Origin: an uncultured Lachnospiraceae bacterium
GTDB lineage: Bacteria; Bacillota; Clostridia; Lachnospirales; Lachnospiraceae
Length of the DNA stretch: 64,000 nt
Direction: 5' to 3'
NCBI GenBank assembly: GCA_902781505.1
Contig: CACZJL010000008.1
Coordinates: 1 to 64,000 of the forward strand
Position numbers and translations under genes: made by a program. Within the stretch, counting starts at the first letter, position 1. Each line of letters starts with the position of its first letter. Positions 47,150-55,106 of the stretch are shown here, in pieces. The notes below the pieces were generated by a model. That model did no database searches, was not told the origin of the DNA, and worked only from the letters and a program-made list of their open reading frames with translations.

Positions 47150-47185
47150 AAAGCTCCGGCAGTCGAAAGACTGTCGGAGCTTTTT
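47150..47185 (+). terminator. Intrinsic terminator after serA
   Basis: AAAGCTCCGGCAGTC pairs with GACTGTCGGAGCTTTTT around GAAA, with one G-U pair. Confidence 0.9.
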
Positions 47186-47262
47186 GAGTATGTATGTGCC
47201 GGCGGAGGCAGATACATTTGTAAGATTAAGTCCTAAATTTTCTAGAATTGCGAGATTTCTTA

Positions 47263-47281
47263 TGCTATACTTTAAAAGTAT
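47263..47281 (+). promoter_or_regulatory. marR promoter and overlapping operator
   Basis: An extended -10 (TG-C-TATACT, 47263-47271) overlaps a perfect inverted repeat ATACTTT-A-AAAGTAT (47267-47281). This layout suggests that the MarR protein represses its own operon. Confidence 0.55.
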
Positions 47282-47309
47282 GGATTAAACTATAACCAGA
47301 GGTGAAATG

Positions 47310-47792
47310 ATGAGTACAGAAAACAGATTTGCAGAAGTGTACACAAAATTTAAAATGCATTTTTATCGTGAAGTTTTCAGAAATTTTGGTGATCGAGAGG
47401 CGACACTGACAACCGTTGAGACTTTTTGCATGGAGGTCATTTATGCTATGAATAATCCGACCATCAATCAGTTCGCACAGTTTATTCAGATTTCTTCGCC
47501 AAATGCGGCCTATAAGGTGAATAATTTAATCCGTAAGGGCTATCTGAAGAAGGTGCAGGGTGAAAAGGATCACAGAGAGTACTATTTACACGTAACTCAG
47601 AAGTATCTTGATTACTACAATGTGAGCACAAACTATTTAGATACGGTTTGGAACCGTCTGAATGAGCGTCTGAATGAGGATGAAATGAAGACGTTAGATC
47701 ACATTCTGCAGATTATGTCAGATGAGCTGATGCCGGAAATTCCGGCGTTTAAAAACGTGGAGAAGAAAGGAAATAAACATGGCACAGATTAA
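47310..47792 (+). CDS. MarR-family transcriptional regulator
   Basis: A winged-helix dimer-type regulator of 160 aa. The recognition region TINQFAQFIQISSPNAAYKVNNLIRKGYL-type helix-turn-helix (about residues 50-80) is followed by a wing with EKDHREYYL. The ATG at 47310 is better spaced to AGAGGTG than the one at 47307. It overlaps the DUF1015 gene by 14 bp, and an inverted repeat covers its own promoter, so it probably controls the three-gene operon 47310-49874. The ligand is unknown. Confidence 0.85.
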   Translation: MSTENRFAEVYTKFKMHFYREVFRNFGDREATLTTVETFCMEVIYAMNNPTINQFAQFIQISSPNAAYKVNNLIRKGYLKKVQGEKDHREYYLHVTQKYLDYYNVSTNYLDTVWNRLNERLNEDEMKTLDHILQIMSDELMPEIPAFKNVEKKGNKHGTD

Positions 47793-49017
47793 ACCGTTTG
47801 AATGTGTAAGACCAGCACAGAACGCAGCAAGAGATTTTGCAGCACTTCCTTACGATGTGTACAACAGAAAGGAAGCTTGCGAGGTGGTAGCAAAGAATCC
47901 AAAGTCATTTCTTGCAATTGACAGAGCAGAAACTCAGTTTGACGACTCTGTTGACACATATGCTCCAGAAGTATATGCAAAGGCAAATGAGCTTTTAGAG
48001 AAGGCAATTGCTGATGGAACTTTAGTTACGGACACAGATAAGGCATATTACATCTATTCGCTTACAATGGATGGAAGAACTCAGACGGGTATTGTGGCAG
48101 TTTCTTCTATCGATGATTATCAGAACGGTGTAATCAAAAAGCATGAAAATACAAGAGCAGATAAGGAACAGGACCGTATCAATCACGTTGATACATTAAG
48201 TGCACAGACAGGTCCAATCTTCCTTGCTTACAGAGATAACAAGGTAATCGATGCAGAAGTTGCTAAGAAGATGGCAGAAGCACCTTTATATGATTTTGTT
48301 GCTGATGACGGAATTCGCCATGCAGTATGGAAGATTGCAGAGCCGGAAGCTGTTAAGGCAATCGAAGAAGCATTTGATGGAATTGATAACATCTATATTG
48401 CAGATGGCCATCACAGAGCAGCATCCGCTGTTAAGGTTGGCTTAAAGAGAAGAGCAGCACATCCTGATTACGATGGAACTGAAGAATTCAATTTCTTCCT
48501 TTCTGTATTATTCCCGGATGAGCAGCTGATGATTCTTCCTTACAACCGTGTCGTAAAGGACTTAAACGGACTTACCGAAGAAGAATTCAAGGCAGAAGTT
48601 GAGAAGAAGTTTGTAGTTGAGGCTGCATCAGAAGCAGTATCACCTGCTTCAAAGGCAACTTTTGGAATGTACCTTGGCAAGAAGTGGTATCTGTTAACTG
48701 CCAAGCCTGAAATCTTAAGCGAAGATCCTGTAGATGGTCTGGATGTTGCAGTATTACAGAATGAAGTATTAGATCCTATTCTTGGAATCAAGGATCCTAA
48801 GACGGATTCAAGAATTGACTTCATCGGCGGCATCCGTGGACTAAAGGAACTTGAGAAGAGATGTAATGAGGATTGTGTTTTAGCATTCTCCATGTATCCA
48901 ACCCAGATTTCAGAGCTGTTTGATGTTGCGGATGCAAACCGTCTCATGCCACCTAAGTCTACATGGTTTGAGCCAAAGCTCCGCTCCGGATTATTCATTC
49001 ATAAAATTGAAAGATAA
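47779..49017 (+). CDS. DUF1015-family protein (possible serine kinase relative)
   Basis: A soluble 412-aa protein of the DUF1015 family. The N-terminal VRPAQNAARDFAALPYDV is the usual family opening; a DGHHRAASA motif (209-217, with H211, H212 and R213) resembles the nucleotide/active-site motif of the ParB/sulfiredoxin fold. Free-serine kinases (SerK, SbnI) belong to that fold, and this gene lies one gene after serC-serA. That makes a role in serine or phosphoserine metabolism attractive, but it is inference from context. AAAGGAAAT precedes the ATG inside the marR 3' end. Confidence 0.8.
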   Translation: MAQIKPFECVRPAQNAARDFAALPYDVYNRKEACEVVAKNPKSFLAIDRAETQFDDSVDTYAPEVYAKANELLEKAIADGTLVTDTDKAYYIYSLTMDGRTQTGIVAVSSIDDYQNGVIKKHENTRADKEQDRINHVDTLSAQTGPIFLAYRDNKVIDAEVAKKMAEAPLYDFVADDGIRHAVWKIAEPEAVKAIEEAFDGIDNIYIADGHHRAASAVKVGLKRRAAHPDYDGTEEFNFFLSVLFPDEQLMILPYNRVVKDLNGLTEEEFKAEVEKKFVVEAASEAVSPASKATFGMYLGKKWYLLTAKPEILSEDPVDGLDVAVLQNEVLDPILGIKDPKTDSRIDFIGGIRGLKELEKRCNEDCVLAFSMYPTQISELFDVADANRLMPPKSTWFEPKLRSGLFIHKIER

Positions 49018-49025
49018 TAAGAATT

Positions 49026-49874
49026 ATGATTCATAAAAAAATAACGATTGAAATTGATTATGAAGCACTTGGTATTGAGCACAAGGGACCTGAAGCGTTC
49101 TTTGTGACTTATATCAGGGATCGTTTCGAAGATATGCAGAATCCGTTTCACAGACCGTTTGTGCTGATTGCACCGGGTGGCGGATTTGATCACTTAAGCC
49201 CAAGAGAGGGAGAGCCGGTTGCGTTAGAGCTGCTTAAGCGCGGATTTAACTGTGCGGTACTTCATTACAGCCTTGCACCGAATACTTTCCCATGTGCGCT
49301 CTATGAAGCAGCCTGGGCGATTGATTATGTGAAAGATCACGCAGCAGAATGGGATGTCAATCCGCATCGCGTGATTATGGCAGGCTTCTCAGCAGGAGGC
49401 CATGTGGCAGCAGGTCTTGCGACTCTTTATAACGAGCCGGAGCTTGCGGCATTTGAAAAAAATGTTTTAGACAGAAGTCCGGAAGATATCGTTCCGGATG
49501 GACTTCTTTTAGGTTATCCGGTTATTCTTTCCGGTAAGCATGCGCATGAAGGCTCTATTAAGAATCTTTGCGGCGATCGACTGGAAGAATTAAAGGATTC
49601 CATGTCTCTTGAAAAACGTGTTGATAAGTCAACACCTAAGACCTTCATCTGGCACACCTTTGAAGATAACTCCGTGCCACTTGAAAACAGTCTGGCCTTT
49701 GTATCTTCATTAAGAAAGCATGAAGTTCCGTTTGAATATCATGTGTTCCCACAGGGCTGTCACGGTCTTTCTCTTGGAACAGCAGATACAGACCTCAAGG
49801 ACGGCAGACACAACAATCCGCAGGTGACTGTATGGCCTGAGCTTTTTGAGAACTGGGTTAAAAACAATATCTGA
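49026..49874 (+). CDS. Alpha/beta hydrolase (BD-FAE/xylan-esterase-like)
   Basis: A cytoplasmic serine hydrolase of 282 aa without signal peptide. The oxyanion region is LIAPGGGFDHLSPREGE, the nucleophile elbow is GFSAGGH, a likely acid residue lies in EDNSVPLE, and the histidine is in GCHGLSLG. It resembles the esterases that remove acetyl or feruloyl groups from imported sugars. It lies 8 bp after the DUF1015 gene in the MarR operon and is followed by a terminator. The substrate cannot be told. Confidence 0.85.
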   Translation: MIHKKITIEIDYEALGIEHKGPEAFFVTYIRDRFEDMQNPFHRPFVLIAPGGGFDHLSPREGEPVALELLKRGFNCAVLHYSLAPNTFPCALYEAAWAIDYVKDHAAEWDVNPHRVIMAGFSAGGHVAAGLATLYNEPELAAFEKNVLDRSPEDIVPDGLLLGYPVILSGKHAHEGSIKNLCGDRLEELKDSMSLEKRVDKSTPKTFIWHTFEDNSVPLENSLAFVSSLRKHEVPFEYHVFPQGCHGLSLGTADTDLKDGRHNNPQVTVWPELFENWVKNNI

Positions 49875-49885
49875 TGAATCAGATT

Positions 49886-49931
49886 GCCTGCGTTAACCGC
49901 TTATTTTAGCGGCCTGACGCAGGCTTTTTTA
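49886..49931 (+). terminator. Intrinsic terminator after the hydrolase gene
   Basis: GCCTGCGT and CCGCT pair with AGCGG and ACGCAGGC (with a short internal loop), followed by TTTTTT. Confidence 0.85.
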
Positions 49932-49955
49932 AAAATAGTATCGGGGGTAACGAGT

Positions 49956-52304
49956 ATGAATAAAAAACTATATGCATTGATGAACTGGCCGGAAATCGAA
50001 GGCGTTGTCTACTCAGAAGAGGAGCATCCTTACTCTATCTTAGGAGGAAAGATGACAAAGGATGGATTCCTGATTCAGGTATTCCGTCCGGATGCGGTCA
50101 CTGTGACGGCAGTCTGGTCTGGTGGCAGAAAGAAAGTGGAGCTTGAAAAGGTAGATGAGGGAGGCTTCTTTGCGGGACTGATTCCATCTTCAAGAAAAGT
50201 AAAATATACACTGATCGTCGAGAATAAGAATGGACGTAAGTTTGATTTTACGGATCCATACTCGTTTGAAGTAAAACTTACAGATGCACAGAAACGTGCA
50301 TTTTGTTCCGGTTCCTTAAAGAAACCGTGGGAACTTTTAGGTGCTCACGGTATGAAGGTTGATGGTGTGGAAGGCGTTCGTTTTGTGACCTGGGCACCAG
50401 AGGCCGTGCGTGTGTCTGTTGTTGGGGAATTTTCCGGGGAACAAGGCAGAGTGCTTCCAATGGAAAAGGATGAGGAATCCGGCCTGTTTGTGCTGTTTGT
50501 TCCGGGCATATCAGAGACCTGCGAATATCAGTATGAAGTGAAGGCCAGAGGCGGAGCGGTTGTCAGAAAAGATGATCCGTATGCATGTGATTCGGAAGCT
50601 TTTGCGTTCCACGATGAAGAGTGGATGGCAGAGCGCGCAAATTCTGACGTGCAGGATGACGCAAGAAGTATTTTGACGGTTGAACCGGCGATTCAGTCTG
50701 GAAAGGTGTCCTTTTTTCAGAAGCTGAAGAAGGAAACGCTGCCGGCAGCGGTGGAATATGGATTCGATTCCATTTTCATCAGGTCGCCTCTTAAATACAG
50801 ATCGGATGCAGCCAAGGGGAATACTGCTTATTTATGTGATTCCAGATTTGGTACGGCTAAAGAACTGAAGGAGTTTGTGGATGCGGCGCATCAGTCCGGG
50901 GTTTCTGTTCTGATGGATTTGAATGTAGCCTTTATTACAGGTGATTCTGAAGGACTGGTGAACTTTGACGGAGCAAAAGCGTACGAGATGTTTGTTACAA
51001 GAACAGACAAGTATCCCGGCGAGCTTTTATTTACACCGGATTTCTCAAAGGCTCCGGTCCGCATGTACTATAAGGGGGCTGCGGCCTACTGGATGAGTCA
51101 TTTCCACATTGACGGATTCCGTCTGGCCGATGTGGCAACAACGCTGTATCTCGATTATGGAAAGAATCCCGGTGAGTGGATTCCGAATATCTATGGCGGA
51201 AATGAAAATCTCTATGCAATCAGCTTTTATCAGGAGTTTAACAGAGCGGTTCATAAGGTGCCCGGTGTAATTACAATCGCACAGGAAGAGAGTGCCTTCA
51301 GCTCATCTACAGGAACAACAGAGGAATCTCTTGGATTTGATTTCAAGTGCAATGAGGACTTTACGGATAACCTGCTGTCCTTTGAAATGCAGGATCCATT
51401 ATTCAGAAAAGGCGTTTATGACAAACTTTCTGAGTCTATGATTTATCATTACATGGAGGAGTTTATTCTTCCTATGAAGGCTTCAGATCTGAAGCGTAAC
51501 GGTGCTGACACGCTTGTCCTTGCAATGCCGGAGGAAGATGAGGCGTTAAAGGAACTTGACGCGAAGCTGGCTTTATCGTATCTTTACACAATGCCAGGCA
51601 AGAAGTTGGTGGAGCAGGGTGTGACCGGGCTCGCTGACGGAAGCGTTTTAAAGCGACTGAATCAGATGTACAAAGAAATTCCGGCATTTTCCGAACTCGA
51701 CAGCTATGAAGAAGGTTTTGCCTGGGTCTGCCAAAATGATGCAGAACGCACTGTGTTGGCTTACTTAAGAAATGATAGTAAGGACAACCACTATCTGGTG
51801 ATCTGCAATTTCACTCCGGTGGATAGAACAGGTTATCGCCTTGGCGTTCCTTATTCCGGTTCTTATAAGGTGATATTTGACAGTGCCAATGCAAAAGTTG
51901 AGCCTTCTTCTGAGTTTAAGTCTCATCTGTGCAAATGGAATCACTGTGAAGATTATATCGATGTAGATGTGAGCGGGCTTTCCTGTCTTGTTCTGTCTTA
52001 TCGCGCCTTTGATGAGTTTGAGAAGGAGGAAATCCGTATCAGACAGAAAGCAGAAGAGGCGAAGCGTGAGGCGTTAAAGGAGAAGGAAGAGGCGAGACTT
52101 CTTGAGGAAGAAGCTAAACGCAAGGCTGATGCAGCGCATGCTGCTGAAGAAAAGGCAAAGCAGGCTGCTTTGGAAGCGCAGAAAGCAGAGCAGGCAGCGA
52201 CCTTAAAAGCAAAGGAAGCAACAGCACTCAGCCGTACAATTGAAAGAGAAACAAAGAAGAAACTGGAGGCCCTGGCGAAAAAGTTCTCCGGTTCTGAAAG
52301 GTAA
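49956..52304 (+). CDS. Catalytically degenerate GlgB-like protein with coiled coil
   Basis: The architecture is that of glycogen branching enzyme: an N1 domain (HPYSILGG, about 20-110), a CBM48 domain (WAPEAVRVSVVGEF, about 130-225), a GH13 barrel (about 245-600) and a C-terminal beta domain (about 620-695). The catalytic set is gone. Region I is MDLNVAF (Asp321 kept, Phe326 for the usual His). Region II is DGFRLADVA with Ala391 where the Asp nucleophile should be. Region IV, normally LSHDE, is MKASD (507-511). A new highly charged Glu/Lys/Ala-rich tail of about 85 residues (697-782) is predicted as coiled coil. The start is ATG 49956 behind GGGGGTAA. It may be a glucan-binding scaffold or regulator; this is inference. 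mscS follows 5 bp later. Confidence 0.85.
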   Translation: MNKKLYALMNWPEIEGVVYSEEEHPYSILGGKMTKDGFLIQVFRPDAVTVTAVWSGGRKKVELEKVDEGGFFAGLIPSSRKVKYTLIVENKNGRKFDFTDPYSFEVKLTDAQKRAFCSGSLKKPWELLGAHGMKVDGVEGVRFVTWAPEAVRVSVVGEFSGEQGRVLPMEKDEESGLFVLFVPGISETCEYQYEVKARGGAVVRKDDPYACDSEAFAFHDEEWMAERANSDVQDDARSILTVEPAIQSGKVSFFQKLKKETLPAAVEYGFDSIFIRSPLKYRSDAAKGNTAYLCDSRFGTAKELKEFVDAAHQSGVSVLMDLNVAFITGDSEGLVNFDGAKAYEMFVTRTDKYPGELLFTPDFSKAPVRMYYKGAAAYWMSHFHIDGFRLADVATTLYLDYGKNPGEWIPNIYGGNENLYAISFYQEFNRAVHKVPGVITIAQEESAFSSSTGTTEESLGFDFKCNEDFTDNLLSFEMQDPLFRKGVYDKLSESMIYHYMEEFILPMKASDLKRNGADTLVLAMPEEDEALKELDAKLALSYLYTMPGKKLVEQGVTGLADGSVLKRLNQMYKEIPAFSELDSYEEGFAWVCQNDAERTVLAYLRNDSKDNHYLVICNFTPVDRTGYRLGVPYSGSYKVIFDSANAKVEPSSEFKSHLCKWNHCEDYIDVDVSGLSCLVLSYRAFDEFEKEEIRIRQKAEEAKREALKEKEEARLLEEEAKRKADAAHAAEEKAKQAALEAQKAEQAATLKAKEATALSRTIERETKKKLEALAKKFSGSER

Positions 52305-52309
52305 TTGAG

Positions 52310-53146
52310 ATGGATGCAGTAAGAGAGGAGTTACAACAGCTTATTGCTAAGATTACAGGACAGATTGGTCAGTTTGGTTTTCAGCTGATTGTTGCAGTTC
52401 TGGTCTGGGCTGTTGGACGAAGGATTATTAAGTGGCTTGTCAATAAGGTTTTAGCTACCTTTTTAGAGAAGACAAGTCTTGAAAAGGATGTTTATCATTT
52501 CATTCTGTCACTTGCTAGAATCGTACTTTATATTCTGTTGATTCTTGAAATTCTGACGGTTGTCGGAATTCAAACAACGAGTATGCTGACCATGCTTGGT
52601 ACTGCTGTTTTAGCTGTTGGTATGTCCCTGCAGGGGAGTTTGTCAAACTTTGCAGGCGGACTGATTCTTCTGATTTTTAAGCCGTTCCGTGTCGGAGATT
52701 ATGTTGAGTCTCAGACCTGCGAAGGTAACGTAGAGGCAATCGGAATTCTTTATACAAAGATTATAACGATTGATCAGAAGACCATTTTCATGCCAAATGG
52801 TGCCTTGATGAACAGTAATATTACGAACTACTCCGCAACCGGTATCAGAAGACTCGATATCGAGATTGGAGTACCTTACGACACAGATTTAAAGCTGGTT
52901 CGACGTATTATGCTGGATGTACTTGCGGAAGATGATCGGGTAATTAAAGATAAGGATCAGGAAGTTGTATTAAAGAAGCTTGGCGACAGTGCAATTGTGA
53001 TGGAGAGCCACGCCTATGTATACAGAAGCGATTTCCTTTCAAGCAAATTCAGTATTACAGAGAAGTATTTTGAAGCACTTAAGGAACATGGAATCAGTAT
53101 TCCATTCCCTCAGATGGATGTGCATATGGATCAGAATCAGGACTGA
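52310..53146 (+). CDS. mscS: Small-conductance mechanosensitive channel (MscS)
   Basis: A 278-aa channel protein that opens under membrane tension to release solutes at osmotic downshift. Three membrane helices (about residues 18-38, 60-85 and 88-118) include the pore-lining helix with the glycine/alanine-rich LGTAVLAVGMSLQGSLSNFAGG-type pattern; the cytoplasmic beta domain follows (FKPFRVGDYVE, FMPNGALMNSNITNYS). The length is normal for the minimal MscS. It lies 5 bp after the GlgB-like gene and is followed by a terminator. Confidence 0.94.
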   Translation: MDAVREELQQLIAKITGQIGQFGFQLIVAVLVWAVGRRIIKWLVNKVLATFLEKTSLEKDVYHFILSLARIVLYILLILEILTVVGIQTTSMLTMLGTAVLAVGMSLQGSLSNFAGGLILLIFKPFRVGDYVESQTCEGNVEAIGILYTKIITIDQKTIFMPNGALMNSNITNYSATGIRRLDIEIGVPYDTDLKLVRRIMLDVLAEDDRVIKDKDQEVVLKKLGDSAIVMESHAYVYRSDFLSSKFSITEKYFEALKEHGISIPFPQMDVHMDQNQD

Positions 53147-53183
53147 ATCCATGAGCTGATTACACACAGATTAATTTAAGGAG

Positions 53184-53217
53184 AGCCGTCAGGGTGAAGC
53201 CCTGGCGGCTTTTTTTA
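53184..53217 (+). terminator. Intrinsic terminator after mscS
   Basis: AGCCGTCAGGG pairs with CCCTGGCGGCT around TGAAG with one G-U pair, followed by seven T. Confidence 0.9.
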
Positions 53218-53262
53218 CACGCCTGCACCCTGAAACGGGAGTAGATTGGACTCATCTGTCAG

Positions 53263-53276
53263 GTGTAACGTTTCAC
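53263..53276. promoter_or_regulatory. LacI-operator-like palindrome
   Basis: GTGTAA-CG-TTTCAC is a 14-bp palindrome with central CG and one mismatched pair, the general form of LacI-family operators. No regulator of that family is encoded in the window. Confidence 0.25.
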
Positions 53277-53277
53277 A

Positions 53278-53305
53278 ATATGAACAAGAGATGTTCATAT
53301 TTTTC
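53278..53305 (+). terminator. Hairpin with U-rich tail upstream of the VTC gene
   Basis: ATATGAACA pairs with TGTTCATAT around AGAGA and is followed by TTTTTCCCCTC. It may be an attenuator or a weak second terminator for the mscS transcript. Confidence 0.4.
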
Positions 53306-53401
53306 CCCTCTTTTAAACACAAGTTGAACACAAAATCTCGGTATTCTAAGTCCTGTAAACAACAAGACCTCAACAAATATGAAAAGAATGGGGGTGTGGT
53401 T

Positions 53402-54247
53402 ATGGCAATTGAAGTGTTTAACCGATATGAAAAGAAATATCTGGTCCCTATCGAGAAGGCCGGGGCTCTGATTAAGGCGATGTCGTTTCGAATGGAACCG
53501 GATGCGTTCAATGTAGGTGGAGAAACCTACAAGATTACCAATATCTATTATGACACTGCCGACAGCGCACTGATTCGGACCTCAGTTGAAAAGCCGGTTT
53601 ACAAAGAGAAGTTCAGGCTTCGGGCTTATGGGGTACCAAATCTGACAGATCAGGTCTTTCTTGAAATCAAGAAAAAGTACAACGGAAATGTTAACAAGAG
53701 AAGGACGACAATGCCACTTATACAGGCGTATCAGTACCTGAATCAGGGGCTGAGGCCGGTGTCGGAACAGACGGAGAGTCTGGTGGGAGAACAGGCTGGA
53801 GGACAGGTGCTAAAGCAGGCGTCTGCTCGGAAGATTAACTGGCAGGTGCTTAAGGAAATTGATTATATGAAGTCACTGTATGGACTGGTTCCAAAGGCTT
53901 ATATCTCCTATGACAGAATGGCGTACTTCGACAGAGAAGATAAGAATTTCCGCGTGACGTTTGATACGAATATTCAGACAAGAAGAAATCATCTTCGTCT
54001 GGAAGACGGAGCGTACGGAGAACAGCTTTTAAATAAAGGTATGATGCTGATGGAGGTGAAAATCCCGGGTGCGATGCCACTTTGGTTTAATCATTATCTG
54101 ACAGAACTTGAAATCTATCCGACTTCATTTTCAAAATATGGAATGGAGTATAAACGTTTCCTGGCTAAAGAAGCGCAGGAACAGAAACGAAAGGGAGAAT
54201 TATTATGTTGGAATCCATCTTTACAAGTACAGGCTCACTTAGCATGA
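53402..54247 (+). CDS. VTC-domain (polyphosphate polymerase-like) protein
   Basis: A 281-aa tunnel-fold protein related to the catalytic domain of yeast Vtc4. Family-typical features are the opening NRYEKKYLV, NIYYDT, the KEKFRLRAYG basic strand, LEIKKKYNGNVNKRR and the late acidic strand MLMEVKIPG. The ligand is expected to be a phosphate polymer or nucleotide, but bacterial members paired with DUF4956 are mostly unproven. The open frame extends to 53246; the ATG at 53402 behind TGGGGG fits the family N-terminus. Its last 43 bp overlap the DUF4956 gene in another frame. A CotH kinase gene, often seen with this pair, is absent. Confidence 0.85.
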   Translation: MAIEVFNRYEKKYLVPIEKAGALIKAMSFRMEPDAFNVGGETYKITNIYYDTADSALIRTSVEKPVYKEKFRLRAYGVPNLTDQVFLEIKKKYNGNVNKRRTTMPLIQAYQYLNQGLRPVSEQTESLVGEQAGGQVLKQASARKINWQVLKEIDYMKSLYGLVPKAYISYDRMAYFDREDKNFRVTFDTNIQTRRNHLRLEDGAYGEQLLNKGMMLMEVKIPGAMPLWFNHYLTELEIYPTSFSKYGMEYKRFLAKEAQEQKRKGELLCWNPSLQVQAHLA

Positions 54248-54894
54248 GTGATGCGTTATTTTCAGTGATTGCGGCACTTATGTGCGGCTTTGTTATCGGG
54301 TTTGGCTATATGCTGGCCTGTAAAAAGAAGGGCTTTGGAAAGGATTTTATTATCGGACTTGTTCTGATTCCTAGCATTGTCGCAGTGATTATCATGCTGA
54401 TTAATACTAATGTAGCGGCTGCGCTTTCCTTAGGCGGTGCGTTTGCTTTAGTTCGTTTCCGCTCAGCACCTGGTAATGCAAAAGATATTGCTACAGTATT
54501 CTTTGCAATGACAACAGGCCTTGCTTGCGGACTTGGATATATCCTTTTTGCCTGTGTGTTCACAATTGTTATTCTTGCAGTTCTTCTTGCTCTTACAATG
54601 TCAGGTTTTGCAGAGAGAGATGAAGAACTCAGAATGCTTAAGATTACAATTCCCGAGAATCTTAACTACACAGATGTATTTAAGGAAGTTCTCGAGAATT
54701 ATACAACAGTGGCACAGCTTCGCAAAGTGAAGACAACGAATATGGGAAGCATGTTTGAGCTTACTTATACGGTGAAGCTTAAGGAGGCAGATGAAAAGGA
54801 AATGATCGATGATCTTCGTACAAGAAACGGTAATCTTCCAATCATCCTTTCTGAAATTATCGAGCGAGCTGATGCTTTAAATTCAGCGTATTAA
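54205..54894 (+). CDS. DUF4956 membrane protein
   Basis: A 229-aa membrane protein with about four helices in the first 135 residues, including the conserved GGAFALVRFRSAPGNAKDI loop, and a C-terminal cytoplasmic domain of about 95 residues with a ferredoxin-like pattern. DUF4956 proteins are regularly encoded beside VTC-domain proteins, as here, and are thought to form one membrane system; the function is unknown. AAAGGGAGAA precedes the ATG, which lies inside the VTC gene, so translation is coupled. A terminator follows. Confidence 0.88.
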   Translation: MLESIFTSTGSLSMSDALFSVIAALMCGFVIGFGYMLACKKKGFGKDFIIGLVLIPSIVAVIIMLINTNVAAALSLGGAFALVRFRSAPGNAKDIATVFFAMTTGLACGLGYILFACVFTIVILAVLLALTMSGFAERDEELRMLKITIPENLNYTDVFKEVLENYTTVAQLRKVKTTNMGSMFELTYTVKLKEADEKEMIDDLRTRNGNLPIILSEIIERADALNSAY

Positions 54895-54961
54895 TTTAAG
54901 CCTCCTTTAGTGTAAAGAGAGTTTATCGACAAAACGTTCTTAATCTGAATGAAAATATTAT

Positions 54962-55028
54962 AATCCCGGTTGTGTCAGATGATTGACTTCCCCAAAGTCA
55001 AGTGTACAACTGGGATTTCTTTTTGTTT
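54962..55028 (+). terminator. Two-tier terminator after the DUF4956 gene
   Basis: An outer stem (AATCCC-GTTGT with ACAAC-GGGATT) encloses an inner TTGACTT/AAGTCAA hairpin; CTTTTTGTTTTC follows. Confidence 0.75.
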
Positions 55029-55043
55029 TCAGATAAGAAAAAC

Positions 55044-55081
55044 TTGTAAAAGAGTTAAAAGTATTATAAACTAGTTATAAT
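55044..55081 (+). promoter_or_regulatory. Candidate ireB promoter
   Basis: TATAAT at 55076-55081 with only a weak -35 (AGTTAA) at 17 bp; TTGTAA (55044-55049) with TATAAA (55065-55070) at 15 bp is an alternative. The region between two clear boundaries must hold a promoter, but the exact one is unsure. Confidence 0.35.
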
Positions 55082-55106
55082 CAATGGGAAGAAGGGCGTG
55101 GATTTT

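Larger units (their letters stand above)
53147..53401. other. Intergenic region upstream of the VTC-domain gene
   Basis: No gene is seen, although an open frame extends from the VTC gene into it. It holds the mscS terminator, a LacI-operator-like palindrome at 53263-53276, an ATATGAACA/TGTTCATAT hairpin at 53278-53301, and a poly-pyrimidine run. I found no good sigma-A promoter. Confidence 0.5.

Noticed and set aside
49956-52304. Ordinary glycogen branching enzyme
   Set aside because: The fold matches but the nucleophile, region I His and region IV HDE are all replaced, so naming it GlgB would mislead.
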